64,000 bases of DNA. Source: Flavobacterium sp. NG2. GTDB taxonomy: Bacteria > Bacteroidota > Bacteroidia > Flavobacteriales > Flavobacteriaceae. The notes beneath the pieces were generated by a model, which ran no database searches, was not told the DNA's origin, and saw nothing but the letters and a program-made list of their open reading frames with translations. The DNA lies in NCBI RefSeq assembly GCF_034119845.1, contig NZ_CP139420.1:3474001-3538000 (forward strand), written 5' to 3'. Below are positions 27,001-34,713 of this stretch, in pieces. A program made the translations under genes and the position numbers. How positions within the stretch are numbered: position 1 is the first letter of the stretch; each line of letters begins with the position of its first letter.

Positions 27001-27159
27001 AACAAGTACACTTACACCAGGTAAAACTCCACCTTCATCAGATACTTTTCCTGTTATTGTTTGTGCCGTTTGCCCGTGCGTTACATCAAAGCAGGATAAT
27101 AACAGAAGTGTTATTAAATGAACTTTGAGTTTCCAATTAATTAATAGTTTGAATTTCAT
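24013..27159 (-). CDS. SusC-like TonB-dependent outer-membrane transporter 1
   Basis: A 1048-residue SusC/RagA protein. The signal peptide runs to about residue 29 (GQT). A carboxypeptidase-regulatory-like domain follows (about 33-110; GKVSDEGGVLPGVSVLVKG, FDGVYQIKA), then the region DVVVIGYGTQKKKEVTGSV, a plug (YIVDGIPQDGNPNLSNNEIETIDVLKDA...IYGTRGSGG in pieces) and a long barrel ending in LRAGLQLDF. It imports oligosaccharides with SusD, powered by TonB. The first gene of triplet 1, it has a 30-bp element upstream shared with the second susC. Confidence 0.96.
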   Translation of the reverse strand: MKFKLLINWKLKVHLITLLLLSCFDVTHGQTAQTITGKVSDEGGVLPGVSVLVKGTTTGTITNFDGVYQIKAKDTDVLVFSFLGYGKKEIKVAGKKQINVVLDSDVTNLKDVVVIGYGTQKKKEVTGSVGQIQAEDLIKNSTSDLGQALQGQITGVNVTASSGEPGAESNISIRGLNSITGFNGPLYIVDGIPQDGNPNLSNNEIETIDVLKDAASAAIYGTRGSGGVILITTKKGKEGKMKIKLDSYYGVQNIYSEIPKANFEEDLYIRLMKLQTLNGTTFNNSFTPLEQNVSQFTNDTDLSKRLLIDNAPIQNHSLNVSGGAKGATYSVVGTFFNQEGSVINSGYDRFNIRANSQLSSGKWTVTTGFGARVDNRQFSTGQLLTSLYTYHPYQADLIPGAPVIEDATQQISDQNTTTTLNAYINRKDNNKGTNFTGNMTIDFELTKNLKLTSRTGIGYTNNNRIRINPSFKLFDVDGNSIPSQIRTGVYNYTSSASNYSIENIITYKKSFGKHNFNLLGVYSAEEYKFQSFSAEKFDLFNNDVTVLDGAISEDRLISSGANDKTNTLTGALARLQYNYKGKYLLSLSARRDGSSRFGSANRFQTFPSVSMGWNISDEDFWKPYKDIANSFKMRASYGTTGNQGIADYSYANTITLQQDYVLGGGSSNVLVNGATQTGFGNPDVKWETSIQKNIGFDLAFLKNRLTLTTDLYETNKKDLLLPVLLPNSTGGAANNGDNGTIVQNIGDMRNIGIEYALNYKSKGKNFNWNTALTYSRNQNRITKLNDGVTISYLANSVVVQGVPNEDLVSAIALGHEAGSFFLIKTNGIIKTQAELDAYNAEFPGIGANLGDLRLVDNLTVDTNGDGIPDKGDGVIDSRTDRQYAGSGTPDFELGWNFNAYYKNFDFSMQWYGSFGAEVINGSKAAGYKYETHKDLVFAWSPQNTDTNIPTNRGRDYINFRGYTDYWLEDGTFARLKNIAVGYSLPKSLLKKMTVSKLRVYLAAQNIITLTKYSGFDPEVGNNGLSTRGIDRGNYPITSQLRAGLQLDF

Positions 27160-27184
27160 ACTTTGGTTGTTTAAATTTAGAATA

Positions 27185-27246
27185 CAAAGGTTTCGTAAAA
27201 GATATATATAACTAGTAACATATGTTTTTATAAATGTAACAAATGG
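27185..27246 (-). promoter_or_regulatory. susC-1 promoter region with conserved 30-bp upstream element
   Basis: The element at 27217-27246 begins AACATATGT and ends AACAAATGG. It is 25/30 identical to 34012-34041 upstream of the second susC. In both cases exactly 24 bp separate it from a minus-strand AACCTTTG (27185-27192 here), close to the -7 consensus TAnnTTTG. The -7-like box is 25 bp from the ATG. The element would be centred near -50, where an activator such as the hybrid sensor's AraC domain would bind (inference). Confidence 0.6.
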
Positions 27247-27331
27247 ACAAAATGTTAATAGAAGTTAAAATTATACTAAGATTTTCTATAATATCACATT
27301 TTTTCATTCATACTCAATTTTTTTTTTGCAC

Positions 27332-27365
27332 AAAAAAAAGAGCCCGATAGAATATCGAGCTCTTT
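27332..27365 (-). terminator. Intrinsic terminator of SusC/D triplet 2
   Basis: The 13-bp arms (27337-27349 with 27353-27365) have one mismatch and a 3-nt loop. On the minus strand they are followed by a run of T residues. It lies 23 bp after the stop of the second surface lipoprotein. Confidence 0.88.
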
Positions 27366-27388
27366 GTAGCAATTAAAATTATTTTTAA

Positions 27389-28987
27389 CTATGGTCTAAC
27401 TTCTTTTTCGACAATTTTCATATCATCGATATATAAAGTCACATTTGTTAATTTATTATTATCCAACAAACGTAAGTATAAACCAGTTAATGTGCTCGCA
27501 GGTATTTCACCCGTCACGGTAAACCATTCACCTTTTGGCTTATCAGCTAAATTTACCCATAATTGTGCCCATGCAGGAATATAAAATAATCCCATACTCT
27601 TCCCAACGATATCCGATTCTGGAGTAATGAACATTTTCCAAGTAACCACATAATTGGCTCCTGTTTTATTCACAATAGCTGGGAAATTAGTTCCACCAGC
27701 AGGTAATGTAGAAACTGATGATTCTTTAAGTCCTGTAGTTAATGATAATTTTGCACTGTAATTTCCTGTAAAAGGCTTTTCAGTAGATATAACAGCAGGT
27801 GCATCACTTGACGAATATTTTTTCCAAGCAACACCACCATCTTCAAATCCTGCAAGACCTGGAGTACCTAGTAAATTAACATCGTGCATTGCCACTTTAA
27901 TATCAGTAAAAGGCTGTAATACTCTATCATCTGTTGATTTTAATGACGTTCCATTGTATGAAATCGTAATTACATCAGGACGATATATTTTTTGAGTAAG
28001 TTTAAGATCCAGAAATGTTTTATCTGTTGCGTTCAAAGTAACAGATGCAATAGCAGCAGTTGAACCATTTAATTTTACCGTAAAACTTGCTTTAGGATCT
28101 GAGAAAGTTGCAAATTCTCCAGCAAAAGGAATCTGGATGGTTTCATTTTCTAATTCTTTAATAGTACCCGAAAGAACAAATGGTTTAGTTGAGGGAATTA
28201 CTTTTATAGGACGACTAATTGCAACCGTTTTTGAAGCACTTGGAATATTTTGACCAGAGCGTGTTACATTTAGACTAGCTGAAAAAACACCTAATTTTTT
28301 AAAAATAATGTCGGCTTCTGCACTAGTACTAGATGCGACTACAGTTATTGGTGCCGCCACTGACTTGATAGACCATACTCTACCTGTTGGTTCACCTTGA
28401 GTTGTTAGATCTGAAAAATGTAATTTGTCTCCTGCTTCCACATAAATGGTATCTTTATTTTTAAGATTGAGCGTAACATCATTTTGCTTCACTTCAAATT
28501 TAGGAGAAATAGTATCATATACTTTTACCATAAAAGTAGTATCAATTACCCATCTATTTTCGGCAATTTTCACAGACCCCTTGAAGTAGTTTACATTAGC
28601 ATTATTTCCTCTAAAAGTAACAGAGTCTTTAAACACATTGTAAAGTCTTACTTTACTCCATCCCGCTTTATTAAATTGTAAGATGACAGTTAAGTCTTTT
28701 GTAATAGTATCTCCTTTTTTAATTACTGTATAAGTAGTATCTTTCACTTTAATAGGCCCTTGAAGAAAGTTAACCCCTTTTTCAATCTGCCAAGAATGTT
28801 CAATTGCACCTTGTGACAAATCAGTGAAAGACATGTATTTGTTTAACGCAACATTCAACGTTTTTATAGTTCCAGCACTATTATAAAAGCCAACATCACT
28901 TAATGAATTTGGCGCCTCGTATTCAGTCTGACACCCGAAAAAGATGCCAGATAATACTAGTCCGATTATGATTAATTTATTTTTCAT
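27389..28987 (-). CDS. SusE/SusF-position surface glycan-binding lipoprotein 2
   Basis: A 532-residue lipoprotein with the acylated Cys at residue 19 (FFG-C). It is a paralog of the protein at 20549-22159, with the same order of PKD/Ig-like segments (YMSFTDLSQGAIEHSWQIEKG; EAGDKLHFSDLTTQGEPTGRVW) and the same tail (TLYIDDMKIVEKEVRP). The most divergent part is the C-terminal jelly-roll module after about residue 370, where a different loop set (GLAGFEDGGVAWKKY, FYIPAWAQLWVNLAD) suggests that the two bind different glycan fragments. That is an inference. It is the third gene of triplet 2, followed by a terminator. Confidence 0.85.
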   Translation of the reverse strand: MKNKLIIIGLVLSGIFFGCQTEYEAPNSLSDVGFYNSAGTIKTLNVALNKYMSFTDLSQGAIEHSWQIEKGVNFLQGPIKVKDTTYTVIKKGDTITKDLTVILQFNKAGWSKVRLYNVFKDSVTFRGNNANVNYFKGSVKIAENRWVIDTTFMVKVYDTISPKFEVKQNDVTLNLKNKDTIYVEAGDKLHFSDLTTQGEPTGRVWSIKSVAAPITVVASSTSAEADIIFKKLGVFSASLNVTRSGQNIPSASKTVAISRPIKVIPSTKPFVLSGTIKELENETIQIPFAGEFATFSDPKASFTVKLNGSTAAIASVTLNATDKTFLDLKLTQKIYRPDVITISYNGTSLKSTDDRVLQPFTDIKVAMHDVNLLGTPGLAGFEDGGVAWKKYSSSDAPAVISTEKPFTGNYSAKLSLTTGLKESSVSTLPAGGTNFPAIVNKTGANYVVTWKMFITPESDIVGKSMGLFYIPAWAQLWVNLADKPKGEWFTVTGEIPASTLTGLYLRLLDNNKLTNVTLYIDDMKIVEKEVRP

Positions 28988-29037
28988 CGTAATTATATTT
29001 TAAATTCTAGTTTGTTTTTAATACGCTCCTTGAAAGA

Positions 29038-30837
29038 TTAATTTACAATATTTTCGTATAATCTAGGATTGGTTAAGATCTCACCGTTTGGTAGAGGGAA
29101 ATATGCATGAGCAGCTTCATTATAATTTTTAGCTGCCTCTTGAAATTCATTCCAAGCCGGATTGGCTAATGGATCAGTTGGAGTAACTTCTGTCACAATC
29201 GATTGCCATCTTGTCACATTGTTTCCTGTAATTTCATCTTTTACAACAAAATGTTGTGCATAATATCTACGAGCAGCTAATTCTTGAAAACGTTGTTTTT
29301 TTACACCCCATCTTCTCAAGTCAACGTTTCTTTCACAACCGTAACCTTCAGCAGATAATTCCAATGGATACTCTTTGTATCTTAAATGTTTTTTCAAGGT
29401 TTCAGCAGTATAACTTACATTGTCATGGTCATTAGTAGGGAATTCTCCTGTTCCCACAAGCCCTAATAATTGCAAGCCAGAACGTCTTCTTACTTTGTTG
29501 ATTTGAACTAATGCTTCATCTATTTGTCCCATTTCAATTAAACATTCAGCATATTGTAAATGAATACCACCTAATCTTATCAATCTCTCGTTTACACCAG
29601 AACGAACCTTCCCAGGAGATAGAATATTTTCACCTCTTGTTAAATCCCAATTGGTATGTTTTCTCCAAAAACAAGTCATGTTCACATTGAAGTTTGCCGC
29701 TTGTCCAGTTTCAGCTCTTAAGTAATAAGGCATATCAATATCATCAACAAGTGCCACAGACCAAGAAGTTCTTTGACTGAATTTTCTAAGACGCTTATTA
29801 CCAGTTGTTTTATCAATAGTATAATTACGCTCATCCTGTGTGTCCATAGGATCATTACGATACTCTTTAATCAACCAGTTGGCAGCAACAGCACCAAAGT
29901 AAGTTCCTGAAACCCCTGTAAATTGTAGTTGCAATCCAGCAGTACTTGCTACATCTCTCCAGTCATAATTATTATAATTATCTGTATAACCAGTTGCATA
30001 TGAAATTTCAAGAATTGATTCATCATTTAATTCGTCCATGGTTGTAAAATTACTTCCAATATTAGGCATTAACTTATATCCATAATTCTCAATAACTCTT
30101 TTAAAATAAGGAGCTGCTACATCAAATTTATTTTCATATAAATAAGTTTGACCAATCAAAGCCTCTGCAGCTCCTGCTGTTACTCTACCTTTGTCTTTTC
30201 CTGTCCAAGTTGGAGGTAAATTTTTAACCGCATACTGCAAGTCTGCTAAAAAGAAATTCTTAACGGTTTCAGCGGTTTGAAGTGGTTTGTAAAAATCAGC
30301 TTCATTAACTGGAACATCTTCAAAAATTGGTAATTTCCCTTCGTTAAATGAATGGTACAAATTAAAATAATGAAAACCTCTTAAGAAACGTGCTTGGGCT
30401 AATATCTTATTAGCCAATTCTATATCCGCAGCTACTGTTAAAGTAGGAATAATTTTTTCTGCAGCTAGAATCACTTGATTGGCTCTAAAAATAGTCGTAT
30501 AATTAGCAGCCCATTTATTATTAATAGGTGTTTCTGCATTGGTAAAAATTTGCAAGTAATAAGGATTCGTGTTACTAGGTCTCTGAAATCCATTTGCCCA
30601 AGCTAAATCAGTACGAGCTAGCTCTTGAATAAGTGCATGGTTTTGAGAAGAAGAAAAAGCTTTATATACTGCTGTTAAACCAGTTTGCAAATCTTTAGTA
30701 TCTCTCCAAAAATTATCTGTTGAAATCAAGTTTGGATTGGTTTCAGTCAACCAGTCTTTTTGGCAACTAGTTACTGTTAGGATTATTGCCAATGCTATTA
30801 AAAGTTTGGCATACATATATTTTTTCATTTTTTTCAT
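29038..30837 (-). CDS. SusD-like outer-membrane glycan-binding lipoprotein 2
   Basis: A 599-residue SusD/RagB lipoprotein. Cys25 follows TVTS in the signal, then QKDWLTETNPNLISTDNFWRD. Helical repeats match those of the first SusD (EKIIPTLTVAADIELANKIL, ARFLRGFHYFNLYHSFNEGKLP, AGAAEALIGQTYLYENKFDVA), and the end HAYFPLPNGEIL is the family signature. Met4 (30828) is an alternative start and does not change the signal peptide. It sits 24 bp after the second susC and 50 bp before its SGBP gene. Confidence 0.95.
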   Translation of the reverse strand: MKKMKKYMYAKLLIALAIILTVTSCQKDWLTETNPNLISTDNFWRDTKDLQTGLTAVYKAFSSSQNHALIQELARTDLAWANGFQRPSNTNPYYLQIFTNAETPINNKWAANYTTIFRANQVILAAEKIIPTLTVAADIELANKILAQARFLRGFHYFNLYHSFNEGKLPIFEDVPVNEADFYKPLQTAETVKNFFLADLQYAVKNLPPTWTGKDKGRVTAGAAEALIGQTYLYENKFDVAAPYFKRVIENYGYKLMPNIGSNFTTMDELNDESILEISYATGYTDNYNNYDWRDVASTAGLQLQFTGVSGTYFGAVAANWLIKEYRNDPMDTQDERNYTIDKTTGNKRLRKFSQRTSWSVALVDDIDMPYYLRAETGQAANFNVNMTCFWRKHTNWDLTRGENILSPGKVRSGVNERLIRLGGIHLQYAECLIEMGQIDEALVQINKVRRRSGLQLLGLVGTGEFPTNDHDNVSYTAETLKKHLRYKEYPLELSAEGYGCERNVDLRRWGVKKQRFQELAARRYYAQHFVVKDEITGNNVTRWQSIVTEVTPTDPLANPAWNEFQEAAKNYNEAAHAYFPLPNGEILTNPRLYENIVN

Positions 30838-30861
30838 TTTTAAGTTGGTTCGTTTTCTTAA

Positions 30862-33800
30862 TTAAAATTCTAACTGCATACCAGCTGTAATTTTTGAACT
30901 TTGGGGCACAGTTCCTTTATCTATTCCTCTTGTGCTTAAACCATTGTTCCCTACTTCAGGGTCGTATCCTGTATAATTTGTTAACCTTAGAGGATTTTGA
31001 GCTGTTACAAAGAAACGTAGTTTTGATAAGGTCAATTTATCAATTACTTTCTTTGGTACCGTATACCCTAATGATACGTTACGTAGCCTTACAAATGTTC
31101 CATCTTCTAGCCAATAGTCTGACCATCCTCTGTAGTTGTTATGCAATGCCCCTCTATCTGCTGGAACTTGAGAAGTTGGATTTTGTGGAGTCCATTGGTA
31201 AATTAAATCTTTGTTATTTGATTCTTTGTACCCTAATGCTTTTCCACCATTAATGATTTCAGCACCAAAAGATCCATACCATTGCATTGAGAAATCAAAG
31301 TTTTTATATTCAGCCGAATAATTTAACCCTAATTCAAAATCAGGAGTTCCGCTTCCTGCAAATCTACGGTCATCATTTGTGATTTTTCCATCACCATCAG
31401 TATCTACATAACGCAAATCACCAATTTTAGCAGTAGGTTCTATTTTTTGATAATCTAATAATTCAGCTTCGTTTTGAATAACACCATCCGTTTTCATTAA
31501 AAAGAAAGCACCTGCAATATAACCCTCAGCCAAAGCTGATACTTTATCTTGATCATTACTGTGTCCTGAAACCGTACTATCATCAAAATATAATAATTTG
31601 TTGGTTCCACTCATTTTAGTTATAGTATTGGAATTTTGAGTATAATTAACATTAATATTATGTTTAAATTTCTTACCTGTACGGTAGTTTAATGTATATT
31701 CGATACCTGTATTTCTCATATCCCCCACGTTTAACACTACTTGAGCCCCTGAGCCTCCACCAGCTGAAGGAGGTAATAATACTTGGAACAACATGTCTTG
31801 CTTTTCTGTAACATAAAAATCAGAGGTCAAGGTTAATTTGTTTTTGAAAAAACCAAAATCAAAACCTAAGTTAGTCGATACCGATGTTTCCCATTTTACA
31901 AATTTATTAGGAAAATCAGTTTGAGTAGCACCTTGGACAAAATTTTGATTAGTTGTTCCTGTTCCAAAAACATAATCATTATTTAAAATAATACCCGCAC
32001 TATAAGAATAATCTCCAACACCTGAGTTACCTGTTGTACCTCTACTCATTCTAGCTTTGAAATTAGATACTGTACTCTTATATGGCTTCCAGAAATCTTC
32101 GTCAGAAACATTCCAACCTATAGAGGCAGAAGGAAACCATTTATAGTGTTCTTCGTTGAATTTAGACGAACCATCACGACGAGCACTCAAACTCAATAGG
32201 TATTTTCCTTTGTAGTTGTATTGTGCTCTACCTAAAGTACCAATAAATTTGGTAACTCTGTTTTGCGTCCATTGATTGTTTCCTGAACCCGCATTGGCTA
32301 ATCCGTTAGCACCATTTAAAACCGTGATTTCATTATCTACAATGTCAAATTTTTCTGCAAAAAACTCACTGTATTGGTAACGTTCTGCGGAATATACAGC
32401 AGTCAGTCCTAAATTATGCTTACCAAATGATTTGTTGTAATTTAAAATGTGCTCTAATGTTCGTTTAGTAGCTCTAGAGCTTGAATTTCTCACTCTTGAT
32501 TGTTGACTTGGTACCAAATCCCCTTTAGTATCATAAGCAATAAAAGAAGGATTGATAGTGTATCTTGTTGAGTTATCATAACTTACAGCACCACGAGCAG
32601 TATATTTAAAGTTTTTATTAAAACTGTACTCAGCACTAATATTACCGTCAAAATAATCTCTAAAGGCTTTGTCAGAGGTTTGTAATTTATAACCTAAGTA
32701 TGACAAACGAGTCGCTTCAGTATTATCACCACCAGTGTTTTCTATTGAAGTTTGATCAGCTGTTACAGCTGTTGCGTATGGATTATATCTTACAGCATCT
32801 AGAATCAATCCCCAAGGTGAGTACTGTGTATATTCATTTCTCGCCGACATACCTGTAGCAATTTTCCATTTTCCTTTATTGTATTGGGTATTTGCTCTTA
32901 CGTTGTAACGCTCATAATTAGATTTAATTAAAGACCCTTCTTGACCGAAGAAACCTCCATTAATGTTATAAGACAAACCGTCTTTACCTCCTGAAATACT
33001 CAAGTTGTGACTTTGAATTGGAGCTAAGTCATTTTCGATTACATCGTAAAAATTACTATTATTAGTTAATTGCGTTGGATTTGCCTCGATAGTAGTCCAT
33101 GAATTTCCAAACACAGTACCACTTTGATTATACTTATTCAAAAATTGAATGTATAATTTCTCTTCCACTGTTGGAACAGGTATGTGTCTGTAATTTTTTT
33201 GTACACCATAATAACTATCCATTCTAATTTTCATGATTCCAGGTTGTGGCTTTTTGGTTGTAATTAAAATTACCCCTGCTGAACCACGAGTACCATATAT
33301 CGCTGCCGAAGCACCATCTTTTAAGACGTCAATGGTTTCAATTTCGTTCATACTGATATTTGGATTGTTCTCATATGGAATTCCATCAACAACATAGAGC
33401 GGCCTGTTATTACCTGTTACAGAGGACAAACCACGTATTTGAACATTAGCTTCAGCTCCTGGATCACCTGAACTAGATGTTACATTTACACCAGCTATCA
33501 ATCCTTGAAGCGCTGAACCTAAATCGGCTGTAGCAGTTTTAGCAACATCCTCTTCTTTAACACGACTTACGGCTCCTGTTACTTCTGTTTTTTTCTGAAT
33601 ACCATAACCCACAATTACTACTTCATCTAATGAGGATACCTTAGATTTTAAAATAATATTGATAGTATTTCTATTCGCTATTTTGGTTTCTGTGTTTTCA
33701 TAACCCAAATAAGAAAATACTAATACATCTGTAGGTTTTGCTTTAATGGTATAATTTCCATCAAAATCAGTGATGGTTCCTGTTGTAGTTCCTTTAACCA

Positions 33801-33951
33801 GTACACTAACACCTGGTAGCGCTCCCTGGTTATCAAGTACTTTTCCTTTTACAAAGTTTGTTTGTGCATGAATCAATCCAAAGCCAAAAAACAGTAATAC
33901 CATCATCACGATAGTTTTTAGCTTTGAATTAATGAGAAATTTTAAATTCAT
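30862..33951 (-). CDS. SusC-like TonB-dependent outer-membrane transporter 2
   Basis: A 1029-residue SusC/RagA transporter. The signal peptide ends near residue 30 (IHA-Q). The carboxypeptidase-regulatory-like domain (about 33-108) contains GKVLDNQGALPGVSVLVKG, then SLDEVVIVGYGIQKKTEVTGAV, the plug with YVVDGIPYENNPNISMNEIETIDVLKDG, and a barrel ending SSKITAGMQLEF. It is closely similar to the first SusC over its whole length, including QWYGSFGAEIING and YWLEDGTFVRLRN, so the two triplets are a tandem duplication. It is the first gene of triplet 2. Confidence 0.96.
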   Translation of the reverse strand: MNLKFLINSKLKTIVMMVLLFFGFGLIHAQTNFVKGKVLDNQGALPGVSVLVKGTTTGTITDFDGNYTIKAKPTDVLVFSYLGYENTETKIANRNTINIILKSKVSSLDEVVIVGYGIQKKTEVTGAVSRVKEEDVAKTATADLGSALQGLIAGVNVTSSSGDPGAEANVQIRGLSSVTGNNRPLYVVDGIPYENNPNISMNEIETIDVLKDGASAAIYGTRGSAGVILITTKKPQPGIMKIRMDSYYGVQKNYRHIPVPTVEEKLYIQFLNKYNQSGTVFGNSWTTIEANPTQLTNNSNFYDVIENDLAPIQSHNLSISGGKDGLSYNINGGFFGQEGSLIKSNYERYNVRANTQYNKGKWKIATGMSARNEYTQYSPWGLILDAVRYNPYATAVTADQTSIENTGGDNTEATRLSYLGYKLQTSDKAFRDYFDGNISAEYSFNKNFKYTARGAVSYDNSTRYTINPSFIAYDTKGDLVPSQQSRVRNSSSRATKRTLEHILNYNKSFGKHNLGLTAVYSAERYQYSEFFAEKFDIVDNEITVLNGANGLANAGSGNNQWTQNRVTKFIGTLGRAQYNYKGKYLLSLSARRDGSSKFNEEHYKWFPSASIGWNVSDEDFWKPYKSTVSNFKARMSRGTTGNSGVGDYSYSAGIILNNDYVFGTGTTNQNFVQGATQTDFPNKFVKWETSVSTNLGFDFGFFKNKLTLTSDFYVTEKQDMLFQVLLPPSAGGGSGAQVVLNVGDMRNTGIEYTLNYRTGKKFKHNINVNYTQNSNTITKMSGTNKLLYFDDSTVSGHSNDQDKVSALAEGYIAGAFFLMKTDGVIQNEAELLDYQKIEPTAKIGDLRYVDTDGDGKITNDDRRFAGSGTPDFELGLNYSAEYKNFDFSMQWYGSFGAEIINGGKALGYKESNNKDLIYQWTPQNPTSQVPADRGALHNNYRGWSDYWLEDGTFVRLRNVSLGYTVPKKVIDKLTLSKLRFFVTAQNPLRLTNYTGYDPEVGNNGLSTRGIDKGTVPQSSKITAGMQLEF

Positions 33952-33979
33952 AATTAGTCGGTTTTTTTGATTTATTTAA

Positions 33980-34041
33980 CAAAGGTTAGATTTTATTAGC
34001 AAAACGGACGAAACATATGTCTTTCAATATGCAACAAATGG
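33980..34041 (-). promoter_or_regulatory. susC-2 promoter region with conserved 30-bp upstream element
   Basis: The element at 34012-34041 (AACATATGT...AACAAATGG) matches that of susC-1. It is again 24 bp from a minus-strand AACCTTTG (33980-33987), which lies 28 bp before the ATG. It is part of the 413-bp gap 33952-34364, which also holds the direct TCTAGTT repeats and the terminator of the sugar-acid operon; no gene is seen in that gap. Confidence 0.6.
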
Positions 34042-34248
34042 TATACATAAAATAATTTATTAGCGAATATAATATTTATATTTAAAGATAATGTCCTATT
34101 ATTCTTAAACACTATCAACTCATTCGTTTTCAACTTAAAAAAAACTCAACAAAAAATATTAACACTAACATTACAAAGGGTTTAGGCGTAAAAAAAACAG
34201 CCATAAATTTAATTTTAAAACTCCAATAATTTAATAAATAAATAGATT

Positions 34249-34268
34249 TGTCTAGTTTTTATCTAGTT
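34249..34268. promoter_or_regulatory. Shared 12-mer motif with 11-bp-spaced TCTAGTT direct repeats
   Basis: The exact 12-mer TGTCTAGTTTTT (34249-34260) overlaps two direct copies of TCTAGTT (34251-34257 and 34262-34268) one helical turn apart. That spacing is typical of sites for tandem-binding regulators. It lies about 300 bp upstream of susC-2. Confidence 0.4.
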
Positions 34269-34311
34269 CATGTATCCGCTATAAGATTAGAACTTAATAA
34301 ACCTAGAAAAC

Positions 34312-34342
34312 AAAAAATGGCTATCTTCACAGATAGCCATTT
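34312..34342 (-). terminator. Intrinsic terminator of the sugar-acid operon
   Basis: The perfect 12-bp stem AAATGGCTATCT/AGATAGCCATTT (34315-34326 with 34331-34342) has a 4-nt loop. On the minus strand a T run follows. It lies 22 bp after the mutarotase stop. Confidence 0.92.
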
Positions 34343-34364
34343 GTATTTTTTAACAGTTAAAATG

Positions 34365-34709
34365 TTAAATTAATTGAAAAACTTTTTCTAAAGGAATCCA
34401 TTTTTCTCCTTCTTTTGCCCATGGTAATTCTTGTTGGTAATTCCACATTAAGTTTTCCCATTCTTGCACTTTAGGATTAGTAGCATCCATCTCCGCTTTC
34501 TTAGCTGGATTAAAAGTTTCATCTACTTCCATAATCATAAACATACGATTTCCTGTAAGGTAGATTTGCATGTCTACAATTCCAGCTTCTTTAATACTTT
34601 TAGTTATTTCTGGCCAAGCTTTACCCTCGGCATGGTAGGCTTTATACTCCGCTATTAATTTAGAATCGTCTTTCAAATCACATGAAAAACAATGACGTGT
34701 TATCCCCAT
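34365..34709 (-). CDS. L-rhamnose/L-fucose mutarotase family protein (DUF718, RhaM-like)
   Basis: A 114-residue cytoplasmic protein of the RhaM-type dimeric alpha-beta-barrel family, which interconverts the anomers of L-sugars so that the next enzyme or permease has its substrate. Family features are an N-terminal strand with HCFSCDLKDD, the HAEGKAWPEITKSI segment, the central IYLTGNRMFMIMEVD strand and the C-terminal VFQL. I start at the ATG at 34709 (MGITRHCF). The longer frame to 34760 would overlap the permease gene and adds a non-homologous leader. It is the last gene of the sugar-acid operon. RhaM-family proteins are also found in oxidative fucose clusters, such as that of Campylobacter jejuni. 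Confidence 0.85.
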   Translation of the reverse strand: MGITRHCFSCDLKDDSKLIAEYKAYHAEGKAWPEITKSIKEAGIVDMQIYLTGNRMFMIMEVDETFNPAKKAEMDATNPKVQEWENLMWNYQQELPWAKEGEKWIPLEKVFQLI

Positions 34710-34713
34710 TTTT

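Noticed and set aside
30894..31253. 119-codon plus-strand frame opposite the second susC.
   Set aside because: It lies entirely within a well-supported SusC gene, has no recognisable domain, and is explained as an antisense frame.
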